This document shows positions 11,566 to 19,341 of a stretch of 64,000 nucleotides of DNA, in pieces. The DNA is from Polaromonas sp. GTDB lineage: Bacteria; Pseudomonadota; Gammaproteobacteria; Burkholderiales; Burkholderiaceae_C. Each line of letters begins with the position of its first letter. Position 1 is the stretch's first letter. The stretch covers positions 44,304 to 108,303 of the forward strand of contig NZ_JAQSDL010000115.1 of the NCBI RefSeq assembly GCF_029945895.1, read 5' to 3'. The position numbers and the translations under genes were made by a program. The notes beneath the pieces are model-generated. The model ran no database searches. It worked only from the letters and a program-made list of their open reading frames with translations, and was not told the DNA's origin.

Positions 11566-12085
11566 CGAAGCGAGCGCGTGGCTAACGTACGGGGGCCTGT
11601 CACCCCCTCAAAAAGGCCAAACGCTTCCTGGAAAACAACAGCCTCACGCCGGGCTGGCAGGGGCTGCAGGGTCGGCACCGCGATGCCCGGTCACACAGGC
11701 CAAAAGGGATCGCGGGACCTGGTTTCCGAAAACCGGGGTAAAATACCGGTGTTACTGCAATTTAGCTTTCCTTTGCAGTAGCGCCAGTCTGACACGGTCC
11801 GCGGCACCTCACATGCCGACCCGCACCATTTTGGCCGGTAGTACCGGCCCTCCCGGTCGTCAAACTCCCCCAGCGGCGAGCTTCACCCCGGTCTCTTCCT
11901 CCCCCTGACCGATTTTTGACTTGAGCCATGTACCTGCTTGCCTTGTGGCACGTCGATACCGGCTCAACAACACGCTGTCCCCGGACATGCGTCCATTGTT
12001 TTCCTGACAGGTTTTCTAACCAGAACCGTCATACCCGCTTCGCTCATTTGATTCAAACGTGCAAGCTTTTTTGAAAGGTCCCAAA
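11566..12085. other. 520-bp gap: promoter and long leader of the RRM gene
   Basis: No convincing gene. The stretch contains a short inverted motif around 11715-11755 and then GC-poor segments near 11905-11925 and 12030-12085 before the RRM gene. A long untranslated leader is common for cold-induced RNA-binding protein genes; I cannot place the promoter. Confidence 0.4.
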
Positions 12086-12460
12086 ATGGGCAAGAAACTT
12101 TACGTCGGCAACCTCTCCTACTCGGTGAACGACGACTCCCTGCAACAACACTTCTCTGAATTTGGCGCGATCACTTCCGCCAAAGTCATGATGGACCGCG
12201 ACAGCGGCCGTTCCAAAGGCTTCGGCTTTGTGGAAATGTCCAGCGACGCAGAAGCCCAGGCAGCCATCAGCGGCATGAACGGCAAGTCCGTTGATGGCCG
12301 TGACATGGTCGTCAATGAGGCCCGTCCGATGGAGCCACGTACCGGCGGCTTCGGCGGCGGCGGTGGTGGTCGTCGCGAAGGCGGCGGCGGCGGTGGTGGC
12401 GGCTACGGTGGTGGTGGCGGCGGCGGCTACGGCGGTGGCGGCGGCCGCGGCGGCTACTAA
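12086..12460 (+). CDS. RRM-type glycine-rich RNA-binding protein (cold-shock type)
   Basis: 124-aa protein with one RNA recognition motif, RNP2 KLYVGNL at residues 4-10 and RNP1 KGFGFVEM near 45-52, followed by a low-complexity tail rich in Gly, Tyr and Arg from about residue 86. The RRM plus short Gly tail resembles cyanobacterial and proteobacterial Rbp cold-response proteins. The start MGKKLYVGN at 12086 follows an AAAGG; the longer frame from 12059 is not needed. Monocistronic, with a strong terminator 20 bp downstream. Confidence 0.92.
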   Translation: MGKKLYVGNLSYSVNDDSLQQHFSEFGAITSAKVMMDRDSGRSKGFGFVEMSSDAEAQAAISGMNGKSVDGRDMVVNEARPMEPRTGGFGGGGGGRREGGGGGGGGYGGGGGGGYGGGGGRGGY

Positions 12461-12479
12461 GCTCTGCTTCTCCATTGAT

Positions 12480-12510
12480 AAAAAAACCGGCTTCAGGGCC
12501 GGTTTTTTTT
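12480..12510 (+). terminator. Rho-independent terminator after the RRM gene
   Basis: Stem CCGGC (12487-12491) and GCCGG (12498-12502) with a 6-nt loop, extended by A7 on the left pairing with T8 on the right. The T run marks plus-strand termination. Confidence 0.88.
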
Positions 12511-12602
12511 CGCCTGGCTGCTGTCTTATCGGCGTGCACGCGAGGGCTTTGCGGCCATGGCACCCGCCCTCGCGCTCTCCCGACGTCACTTAAACTGCGC
12601 CC

Positions 12603-14108
12603 ATGGAAGCCGTCCCCACTGATCCCACCGATCCCGCTTTCTTCGACGTGGTGGTCGTGGGCGCCGGGCTGTCCGGCATTGCCGCAGCACACTATCTCCA
12701 GACCTTGTGCGCGGCACGCAGCTACGTGATCCTCGAAAACCGGCAGGCCATAGGCGGTACCTGGGACCTGTTCCGCTATCCCGGCGTGCGCTCCGACTCC
12801 GACATGTTCACCCTGGGCTACAGCTTCCGGCCCTGGGAAAGTGACACCAGCTTCGCGACGGGACCGGCCATCCGGGAGTACGTGACCGCCACCGCGCGCG
12901 CGGAAGGCCTGGACCGGCACATCCGCTTCGGCCACCGCGTCACCCGTGCCGCCTGGGATTCGCAGCAGGCGCGGTGGCATGTCACCGCCACCCTCACCAC
13001 CCCCGGTGAGCCAGCGCGCGACGTGCACTTTGCCTGCCGTTTCCTGTTTTTCTGCAGCGGCTACTACAACTACGAGCAGGGCCACACGCCGCCCTGGCCC
13101 GGTCGGGACGACTTTCGCGGTCGCATCGTGCATCCGCAGCACTGGCCGTCAGACCTGGACTACCGCAAGCGCAAGGTGGTGGTGATCGGCAGCGGCGCCA
13201 CCGCAGTGACGCTGGTGCCCGACATGGCAGCCACGGCGGCCCACGTAACCATGCTGCAGCGTTCGCCCAGCTATATCGTTGCCCTGCCGTCGCGCGACGG
13301 CATGGGTGCGCTGCTGCGGCGCTGGTTGCCCAGCCGGCTCTCGCACCCCCTGATCCGCTGGAAAAACATTGCGCTGGCCAGCGCGTTCTACCAGTTCTCG
13401 CGGCGCAGGCCGGCCGCCGTCAGGCGCCTGATCCTGCGGCAGGCCGCGCGCCTGCTGGGCCCCGGCTTCGACGTGCAGCGCCATCTGGCACCCCGCTACA
13501 ACCCGTGGGACCAGCGCCTGTGCATCGCGCCCGACGCAGACATCTTCCGCGCCATCCGCGAGGGCAAGGCCGACATCGTGACCGGGCAAGTCGAATGCTT
13601 CACGCCGGCGGGCCTGCGCCTGACCTCCGGCGAGGAAATTGAGGCGGACGTGATCGTCACCGCCACCGGCCTGGAGCTCAAGGTGCTGGGCGGCGCGGCT
13701 CTCACCGTGGACGGTGCGGCGGTGGACCTGGCCCAGTCCGTCGCCTATCGGGGCGCGATGTTCAGCGGCGTGCCCAACCTGGCGGTGGCCTTCGGCTACA
13801 CCAATGCATCGTGGACGCTCAAGTGCGAGCTGGTGGCGCGGTATGTCTGCCGGCTGCTCCATGAGATGGAACGGCACCAGCTGGACATGTGTGTACCCGT
13901 CAATGACGACGCCCGGCTGCCGACGCAACCCTTTCTCGACCTGAGTTCAGGTTATGTGCAGCGCTCGGCCCACCTGCTGGCACGCCAGGGTCTGCGCCGG
14001 CCGTGGCGCATGTACCAGAACTACCTGCTGGACCTGCTGGCGCTGAAGTTCTCGCCGCTGCGCGACGGCGTGCTGCGCTTTTCAGCCAAACCGGCGCCGC
14101 CGGATTAG
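12603..14108 (+). CDS. Flavin-containing monooxygenase, Baeyer-Villiger type
   Basis: FAD- and NADPH-dependent monooxygenase of 501 aa. The FAD Rossmann motif GAGLSG is at residues 20-25, the BVMO fingerprint FxGxxxHxxxWP appears as FRGRIVHPQHWP at 171-182, and the NADPH Rossmann motif GSGATA is at 196-201. GGTWDLFRYPGVRSDSD is typical of the group. Likely inserts oxygen into a ketone; substrate unknown. Faces the MDR reductase and acyl-CoA ligase genes across a palindrome. Confidence 0.9.
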   Translation: MEAVPTDPTDPAFFDVVVVGAGLSGIAAAHYLQTLCAARSYVILENRQAIGGTWDLFRYPGVRSDSDMFTLGYSFRPWESDTSFATGPAIREYVTATARAEGLDRHIRFGHRVTRAAWDSQQARWHVTATLTTPGEPARDVHFACRFLFFCSGYYNYEQGHTPPWPGRDDFRGRIVHPQHWPSDLDYRKRKVVVIGSGATAVTLVPDMAATAAHVTMLQRSPSYIVALPSRDGMGALLRRWLPSRLSHPLIRWKNIALASAFYQFSRRRPAAVRRLILRQAARLLGPGFDVQRHLAPRYNPWDQRLCIAPDADIFRAIREGKADIVTGQVECFTPAGLRLTSGEEIEADVIVTATGLELKVLGGAALTVDGAAVDLAQSVAYRGAMFSGVPNLAVAFGYTNASWTLKCELVARYVCRLLHEMERHQLDMCVPVNDDARLPTQPFLDLSSGYVQRSAHLLARQGLRRPWRMYQNYLLDLLALKFSPLRDGVLRFSAKPAPPD

Positions 14109-14130
14109 GGCTCCTGTCACGCACCTCGAC

Positions 14131-14178
14131 CGTTCGCCCTGAGCCTGTCGAAGGGCTTCGACAGGCTCAGCCCGAACG
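14131..14178. repeat. REP-like palindrome between convergent genes
   Basis: Two 23-nt arms, CGTTCGCCCTGAGCCTGTCGAAG (shown in parts: CGTTCGCCCTGAG + CCTGTCGAAG) at 14131-14153 and its near reverse complement at 14156-14178, separated by GG, with two mismatches. It lies between two convergent stops and would fold as a long hairpin in either transcript, so it may serve as a bidirectional terminator. This palindrome type is repeated in many proteobacterial genomes. Confidence 0.75.
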
Positions 14179-14210
14179 GGAATGCATCACTTGAACAAGC
14201 CGCCTTGCGA

Positions 14211-15371
14211 TCAGCCCGCCAGCCCCTTGTTCGGGTTGAGCAGGTACTTGGTGCCCGTGGCCCGCTGGCCGTACACCGCAATTTCTGCGGGTTGCAGTGC
14301 TTCGGCCAGCGAGATCTCTTTTGAGTAGCTGCTGGCAAAGGTGGTTTTCAGCTCGTCGGCCACCCGCTGGCGCAGGGTTTGTGCGGCCACCGGGCCGATG
14401 CGCTGCAGAAAGGGGAACAAGAGCCAGCCGCCCATGCCCCAGGCCATGCCGAAGTTGCGGTTGAACTCGGTGGGGCCGGTGTCCAGACCGCCGTAGATGT
14501 AGACCTGCTTGTGGGTGGTGGAGCCGTAGCGGCTGTACTCTTTGGCCGTGCGGTTCAGCGCGGCCTCCATGCAGCCGAGAATCTGCCCCGCCAGCTTGCC
14601 GCCGCCGGTGGCGTCAAAGGCCAGCGTGGCGCCGGTGGCCACCAGGGCCTGCGTCAGGTCTTCGAGGAAGGTGGGCGCCGTGGCGTCGCACACATAGGTC
14701 GCGCCCAGCGACTTCAGCAGCGCCGCCTGTTCCGGCTTGCGCACGATGTTCACCAGCCCAATGCCGTCCTTCAGGCAGATCTTGTTGAGCATCTGCCCCA
14801 GGTTGGACGCCGCGGCCGTGTGCACCAGGGCCGTGTGGCCCTCGCGGCGCATGGTCTCGACCATGCCCAGCGCCGTCAGCGGGTTCACAAAACAAGAGGC
14901 GCCCTCGGCCGGCGTGGTGCCTTCGGGCAGCCGCAGGCATTGATCGGCCTTGACGCAGCGGTATTGCGCGTACATGGCGCCGCCCAGTGTGGCCACTGTT
15001 TTGCCCAGCAGCGCCTGCGCTTCGGGCGAACTACCGGCCGCTACCACCACACCCGCGCCTTCGTTGCCCACGGGCAGGGCCTGGCCCAGGCGGCCAGCCA
15101 TGGCTTTCATGGCCGCCGGGGGAATCTGCATCGTCACCACCGGCTGGCTGGCCGTGCCCGCCAGCGTGGCGGTGCGAATGTCGCCCGCGCCAAACAGCAG
15201 GCCGATGTCGGACGGGTTGATGGGCGTGGCCTCAATGCGCACCACCACTTCATCAGCAGCAGGTGTGGGCGTGGGCACGCTGACCAGCGCGATCTCCAGC
15301 ACGCCTTCGGGTTTGACGAGGGACTGCAGCTGCAGGCCAGTGGGGCTAGGGGTGGGGGGGGTCGTTGTCAT
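14211..15371 (-). CDS. MDR-family NAD(P)H oxidoreductase (quinone/enoyl reductase-like)
   Basis: 386-aa zinc-free medium-chain dehydrogenase/reductase. N-terminal GroES-like fold (VVVRIEATPINPSDIGLLFG near residues 43-62) and a cofactor domain starting LVHTAAASNLGQMLNKICL near 182. No zinc-binding cysteine cluster is seen, so a quinone- or enoyl-reductase type is more likely than an alcohol dehydrogenase. Start 15371 has GGAG upstream. It lies 63 bp after the acyl-CoA ligase, probably one operon; a TATCTC repeat fills the gap. Confidence 0.82.
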   Translation of the reverse strand: MTTTPPTPSPTGLQLQSLVKPEGVLEIALVSVPTPTPAADEVVVRIEATPINPSDIGLLFGAGDIRTATLAGTASQPVVTMQIPPAAMKAMAGRLGQALPVGNEGAGVVVAAGSSPEAQALLGKTVATLGGAMYAQYRCVKADQCLRLPEGTTPAEGASCFVNPLTALGMVETMRREGHTALVHTAAASNLGQMLNKICLKDGIGLVNIVRKPEQAALLKSLGATYVCDATAPTFLEDLTQALVATGATLAFDATGGGKLAGQILGCMEAALNRTAKEYSRYGSTTHKQVYIYGGLDTGPTEFNRNFGMAWGMGGWLLFPFLQRIGPVAAQTLRQRVADELKTTFASSYSKEISLAEALQPAEIAVYGQRATGTKYLLNPNKGLAG

Positions 15372-15408
15372 GTTTATCTCCGTTGATTCATATCTGTATG
15401 TGTCTGTG

Positions 15409-15429
15409 TATCTCTATCTCTATCTCTAT
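15409..15429. repeat. TATCTC hexanucleotide tandem repeat
   Basis: Three and a half perfect copies of TATCTC in the 63-bp gap between the acyl-CoA ligase stop and the MDR reductase start, about 40 bp upstream of the start. Short, but such tracts can expand or contract. Confidence 0.8.
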
Positions 15430-15434
15430 GCCTG

Positions 15435-17000
15435 TCAGCTGCCGGCAAACACGTCCTGGTACAGCGCCCGCAAATCCCGCTTCAGCAGCTTGCCGCTGGG
15501 GTTTTTCGGCAGTGTGTCGGTGAACACAATCGCCTTGGGCGCCTTGAAGTTGGCAATGTGTTCGCTGCAATGCGCCAGCACCTGTTGCTCGGTCAGCGTC
15601 TGGCCGGCCTTGACCACAATCACCGCCACCACGGCCTCCACCCACTTGGGGTGCGGCACGCCGACCACCGCCACTTCAGACACGGCGCCCAGGCGGTAGA
15701 TCATTTCTTCCACCTCGCGGCTGGCCACGTTTTCGCCGCCGGTCTTGATCATGTCTTTCTTGCGGTCCACCACGGTGATGAAACCTTCGTCGTCAATGGT
15801 GGCCAGGTCACCCGAATGGAACCAGCCGCCCTGGAAGACGGCCTTTGTTTTCTCCTCGTCGCGAAAGTAGCCCAGCATCAGGTGCGGCGAGCGATGCACG
15901 ATCTCGCCGACCTCGCCGGTTGCCACGTCGTGCATGGCGTCGTCCACCACACGCGTTTCCACATTGAGCACGGCACGCCCGCAGGAGCCGGGCTTGCGCA
16001 GCTGGTCATCGGGGCCCAGCATGGTCGCCAGCGGGGCAATCTCGGTCTGGCCGTAGAGGTTCCAGAAGCCGACATCGGGCAGGCGCCGCGCCAGCTCGCG
16101 CAGCACCTCCACCGGCATGATGGACGCGCCGTAATAACCCTTGCGCAGGCTGGACAGATCGGTGCTGTCGAACAGGGGTGAGCGCAGCAGCGCAATCCAC
16201 ACCGTGGGCGGCGCAAAGAAAGAGGCGATGCGGTGCTGCGCCATCAGCGGCAACAGGTTGTCCGGCGTCGGCTTGGCGGTGATGATGCTGGTGGCACCCA
16301 CGTAGATGGCCGGGCCAAAAAACACGTCGAGCTGCGCGCAGTGGTACAGCGGCAGCGCATGCAGCATCACGTCGCCATGGGCAATGCTGGCGTCCACCGC
16401 GCAGCTGGCGTACTGCGAGATCACCGCGTCGTGCGTGAGCATCGCGCCCTTGGGCATGGACTCGGTGCCGCTGGTGTAGACAATCTGCGCCAGGTCGGTG
16501 CTGCCCAGCGCCACCTCGGGCGGCGTGCCCCGGGTGGCGGCCAGCTCGTCGAACGAGACCATGCCTGCCACGGGCGGCGTGGTCTCTTCCGAAGGCAGCC
16601 AGACAAACTGCGTGACAGAAGTGTCCAGCGCCGCGGCGCTGCGGGCCAGCTCGGCCAGGCCCGAGTCGGTGGCCAGCATCTGCGCCTCCGCATGGCGCAG
16701 GATGAAGGCCACCTCTTCGGCCTTGAGCATGAAATTGATGGGCACCAGCACCGCGCCCAACCGCGCCAGCGCAAAACGCATGGCCGCAAACCCGTGCGAG
16801 TTGCGCGCCAGCACGGCCACCCGGCTCGCATGGCCCACACCCAGGGCAGCCAGCCCGGCGGCCAGGCGGTCCACCACCGCGTCAAACTCGGCAAAGGTCC
16901 AGCGGGTGTTGCCGCAAATCAGGCCGGTTTTGCCCGGGTAACGTTTGGCGGTGCGGTGCAGCAGGTCGGCAATCGTCTGCCGGCGGATGGCGGGGTGCAT
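15435..17000 (-). CDS. AMP-forming acyl-CoA synthetase
   Basis: 521-aa ANL-superfamily ligase that activates a carboxylic acid as its adenylate and then the CoA thioester. Key motifs are YTSGTESMPKGA near residue 175 (A3 P-loop), GYYGASIMPVEVL and WNLYGQTE near residue 315, GWFHSGDLATID near 400, and the C-terminal catalytic lysine in LPKNPSGKLLKRDLR. Start MHPAIRRQTIADL at 17000 has GGAG 5 nt upstream; the open frame to 17228 is not coding. Fatty or aromatic acid substrate not determined. Upstream partner of the MDR reductase. Confidence 0.9.
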   Translation of the reverse strand: MHPAIRRQTIADLLHRTAKRYPGKTGLICGNTRWTFAEFDAVVDRLAAGLAALGVGHASRVAVLARNSHGFAAMRFALARLGAVLVPINFMLKAEEVAFILRHAEAQMLATDSGLAELARSAAALDTSVTQFVWLPSEETTPPVAGMVSFDELAATRGTPPEVALGSTDLAQIVYTSGTESMPKGAMLTHDAVISQYASCAVDASIAHGDVMLHALPLYHCAQLDVFFGPAIYVGATSIITAKPTPDNLLPLMAQHRIASFFAPPTVWIALLRSPLFDSTDLSSLRKGYYGASIMPVEVLRELARRLPDVGFWNLYGQTEIAPLATMLGPDDQLRKPGSCGRAVLNVETRVVDDAMHDVATGEVGEIVHRSPHLMLGYFRDEEKTKAVFQGGWFHSGDLATIDDEGFITVVDRKKDMIKTGGENVASREVEEMIYRLGAVSEVAVVGVPHPKWVEAVVAVIVVKAGQTLTEQQVLAHCSEHIANFKAPKAIVFTDTLPKNPSGKLLKRDLRALYQDVFAGS

Positions 17001-17145
17001 GGGGTCTCCTTTTTTATTGAATCCAGACCCAAGTATCCGTCCAGAAGGGCCTTGCCTGCAGCGGGCCGGGCCTGCGCAGAAAAGCGCATGACGCCGCGCC
17101 GCAAGTCCACTAGACTCGCCAGACACAAAAACCAAGGAGACAACC

Positions 17146-17976
17146 ATGCGCCAGCTCTTGCCCACCCCGCTCTTCAAACCTCTGCTATCCGCTGCCCTCG
17201 GCCTGGCCGTCCTGTTCGGCGCCGCCACAGGCGCGCTGGCTCAGACCAAACCCAAGGTGACGGACGGCGGCGACAAACCAGCCTCGGCCATCTACATCGG
17301 CAACAGCTTCTTCTATTACAACAACAGCCTGCACAACCACGTGGGGCAACTGATCCGGGAAGGCCAGCCCGGCTTGAAGCACCGCGCCAGCTCGGCCACC
17401 ATCAGCGGCTCGGGCATGAACTGGCACGACGTGGAAAGCTACTTCCGCCCCAACGCCGTCGGCTCGTATTCGTTTGGCGCCAACAACACCGTCAGCTTCA
17501 ACAAGCTGGACCGTCTGTTCGACGTCGCCATCATGATGGACTGCAGCCAGTGCCCGCTGCACCCGCAGCTCAAGCCTCTGTTCCATGAATTTGCGAAAAA
17601 GCATTCCGACACGGTGCGCAAACACGGCGCCAAGCCGGTGTTCTTCATGTCGTGGGCTTACAAGGACGTGCCGTCCATGACGGCAGAACTGGCCGAGGCC
17701 TACACCCAGGCCGGCAACGACAACAACGCGCTGGTCATTCCGGCGGGCCTGGCCTTCGGCAAGTCGATTGCCAAGATGCCCGAGCTGAATCTGTACGTGG
17801 CCGACCTGCGCCACCCGAGCGTGGCCGGCAGCTACCTGGCCGCGTGCACCACGTATGCGACGTTGTTCAAGGCCTCACCGGTGGGAATGAAGTACACCGC
17901 CGGCCTGGACCCGGCGATCGCGAAGCACCTGCAGACGGTGGCTTGGGAGACGGTGCAGGAGTATTTCAAGCCCTGA
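17146..17976 (+). CDS. Secreted SGNH-hydrolase-like protein
   Basis: 276-aa protein with a signal peptide (cleavage near ALA-QT at residue 32). The segment YIGNSFFYYNN carries a GNS block I at residues 52-54, and VADLRHPSVAGSYLAA has the D220...H223 pair of a block V. The block II/III residues are less clear, so the esterase activity is inference. Start 17146 has AAGGAGA upstream. Last normal-GC gene before the low-GC island. Confidence 0.75.
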   Translation: MRQLLPTPLFKPLLSAALGLAVLFGAATGALAQTKPKVTDGGDKPASAIYIGNSFFYYNNSLHNHVGQLIREGQPGLKHRASSATISGSGMNWHDVESYFRPNAVGSYSFGANNTVSFNKLDRLFDVAIMMDCSQCPLHPQLKPLFHEFAKKHSDTVRKHGAKPVFFMSWAYKDVPSMTAELAEAYTQAGNDNNALVIPAGLAFGKSIAKMPELNLYVADLRHPSVAGSYLAACTTYATLFKASPVGMKYTAGLDPAIAKHLQTVAWETVQEYFKP

Positions 17977-18096
17977 AGCCGAATAACAAAAGAAAAGCAG
18001 CATCTGGTACTAACCCTTAATTTTCCAGCGTATGCTTAAATGGCAAGCACAACAGCTTAATGGGCACGGACGCTTAAAAGCTCAAGGGAGGAAAAA

Positions 18097-18288
18097 ATGG
18101 ATTGGACCGAATTAGGGAAATGGGCGTTAGCAGTTATTGCTGCATTAGCTGCTGTTGGCCTGGTTATCAAGGTAGTAGTGACTCGAAAGTCGAAGACTAC
18201 CAACACTACACGTACGGTTACGCAGAACAATAACAAAGCCGGGCGGGACATCGTTGGTGGCGACCAGATAGACAACAGCAAACGCTGA
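18097..18288 (+). CDS. 63-aa single-pass membrane protein with NKAGRDIVGG motif (ABC-3C associated)
   Basis: The small protein has one hydrophobic helix at about residues 8-28 (WALAVIAALAAVGLVIKVVV), a basic juxtamembrane stretch (TRKSK), a Thr/Asn-rich linker, and a C-terminal NNNKAGRDIVGGDQID. The same motif starts the next protein (ANKAGRDIIGGNKIE). AGGGAGGA lies 5 nt upstream of the ATG, an excellent ribosome-binding site, and the next gene begins 1 nt after the stop. I propose it is the membrane-anchored effector or adaptor of the ABC-3C operon, linked to the third component by the shared motif (inference). Not a characterised family to my knowledge. Confidence 0.75.
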   Translation: MDWTELGKWALAVIAALAAVGLVIKVVVTRKSKTTNTTRTVTQNNNKAGRDIVGGDQIDNSKR

Positions 18289-18289
18289 T

Positions 18290-18847
18290 GTGAACATGTC
18301 GACCACGCAGACCGCGAACAAGGCTGGCCGCGACATCATTGGTGGGAACAAGATCGAGCAGTTCGCTGCTCCATCAACGCCTCTCACGCGTCTTTACGAA
18401 ATCTTTCGGGACGCCAATGCAGCCGCACCATACACCGCGCAAATTTCTGACATGCTGCAGCACTACTGTGCGACCACCACGGGGTCTGATGTTCGCGGGT
18501 TAGAGGAAAAATTGAACGCGAGCAATCGCCAAGACCTACTTGCAGATGCCTCCATGTGGAAAGAGCAGGCGAGCAAGATGATCATGAAGTGGCAAACCTC
18601 TCCAGTAGCTCAAGACATCCTCACGCATATCCTTACCCGACTCCACGCGGAATTTACGCTGAATGTACGGCCCGCAGTTGAGGCAGGGAAAACACGGGAA
18701 GAAGTAGACGAACTTATCAGCAGCAAAGTCCTTCAACCTGCGCACGTCATGCTCGGAGACAACGATTTAGGTTTGTCGTATATCGACCTGCTGGGACTGC
18801 TATTTTTCCTTGGCGGAAATTGTCACATCAGGTGGGACAAATGCTGA
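18290..18847 (+). CDS. ABC-three-component system third component (C-terminal domain protein)
   Basis: 185 aa from GTG 18290, or 183 from ATG 18296 (start not settled; weak ribosome-binding site, coupling to the upstream stop). An N-terminal NKAGRDIIGGNKIEQF motif at residues 10-25 is followed by a helical domain and the C-terminal ending YIDLLGLLFFLGGNCHIRW, which matches my recollection of ABC-3C C-terminal domains. In ABC-3C systems this component carries or recruits the effector. No enzymatic domain is visible here, which fits the effector being the membrane protein upstream. Family assignment is from memory. Confidence 0.7.
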   Translation: MNMSTTQTANKAGRDIIGGNKIEQFAAPSTPLTRLYEIFRDANAAAPYTAQISDMLQHYCATTTGSDVRGLEEKLNASNRQDLLADASMWKEQASKMIMKWQTSPVAQDILTHILTRLHAEFTLNVRPAVEAGKTREEVDELISSKVLQPAHVMLGDNDLGLSYIDLLGLLFFLGGNCHIRWDKC

Positions 18848-19341
18848 TCTACCATCCTGCATTCGATGCCTACCATTGCGTCTTCAGAATGCTGAAGGTC
18901 CTGGCAAAGGTTCCTACCCTCGAGTTTGCAAAGCTTCGAATACTGGATTTTTATCTATGTTTTCCTGCAGAAGTATCTGATATCCAAATACCGCGAGAGC
19001 AGGTTGGAATAAAAAAAGCAGCCAAAGAGATACGAAATGAGTATCGCGGCCCGGTAAGCGTGTCGCGAACTTTCCGAGATATGGAAGCCATCCATCTTGC
19101 CGCAGCACGACTGTTAGCTTCTTCGCGGTTTCTAGATCCCACCAGCCTCGAAAACGGCATTATTGTCCGCACAGAAACTCCTCTGCCCGAAGCTCTAGAT
19201 AAAAAATTGCAGGAAGAGGTTTTTCTTGAAGGCTCAGTCCCTGACTACATTGTGTCCAGAATGAGTCAAATTCCTTTGACCGGAATGAATGGATTAAAGC
19301 AACGCACAGGCCTTATGGAGTATAGATATGACGCTGCTTAG
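18841..19341 (+). CDS. ABC-three-component system middle component (MC5-like)
   Basis: 166-aa protein starting MLIYHPAFDAYHCVFRMLKVL, followed by LRILDFYLCFP: the HPAFDxYH start and DFYxxFP block resemble ABC-3C middle components. I chose ATG 18841 because AGGTGGG lies just upstream, and the ATG overlaps the third-component stop by 7 nt; a TTG at 18820 is also in frame. The protein is likely an adaptor between the ATPase and the third component (inference from known ABC-3C organisation). Confidence 0.72.
   Translation: MLIYHPAFDAYHCVFRMLKVLAKVPTLEFAKLRILDFYLCFPAEVSDIQIPREQVGIKKAAKEIRNEYRGPVSVSRTFRDMEAIHLAAARLLASSRFLDPTSLENGIIVRTETPLPEALDKKLQEEVFLEGSVPDYIVSRMSQIPLTGMNGLKQRTGLMEYRYDAA

Noticed and set aside
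12059..12085. Upstream in-frame start of the RRM protein
   Set aside because: A non-ATG start adding nine residues before the standard MGKKLYVGN; no support.
18820..18840. TTG start for the middle component
   Set aside because: In frame, but ATG 18841 has a better AGGTGGG site and gives the family-like start MLIYHPAFD.
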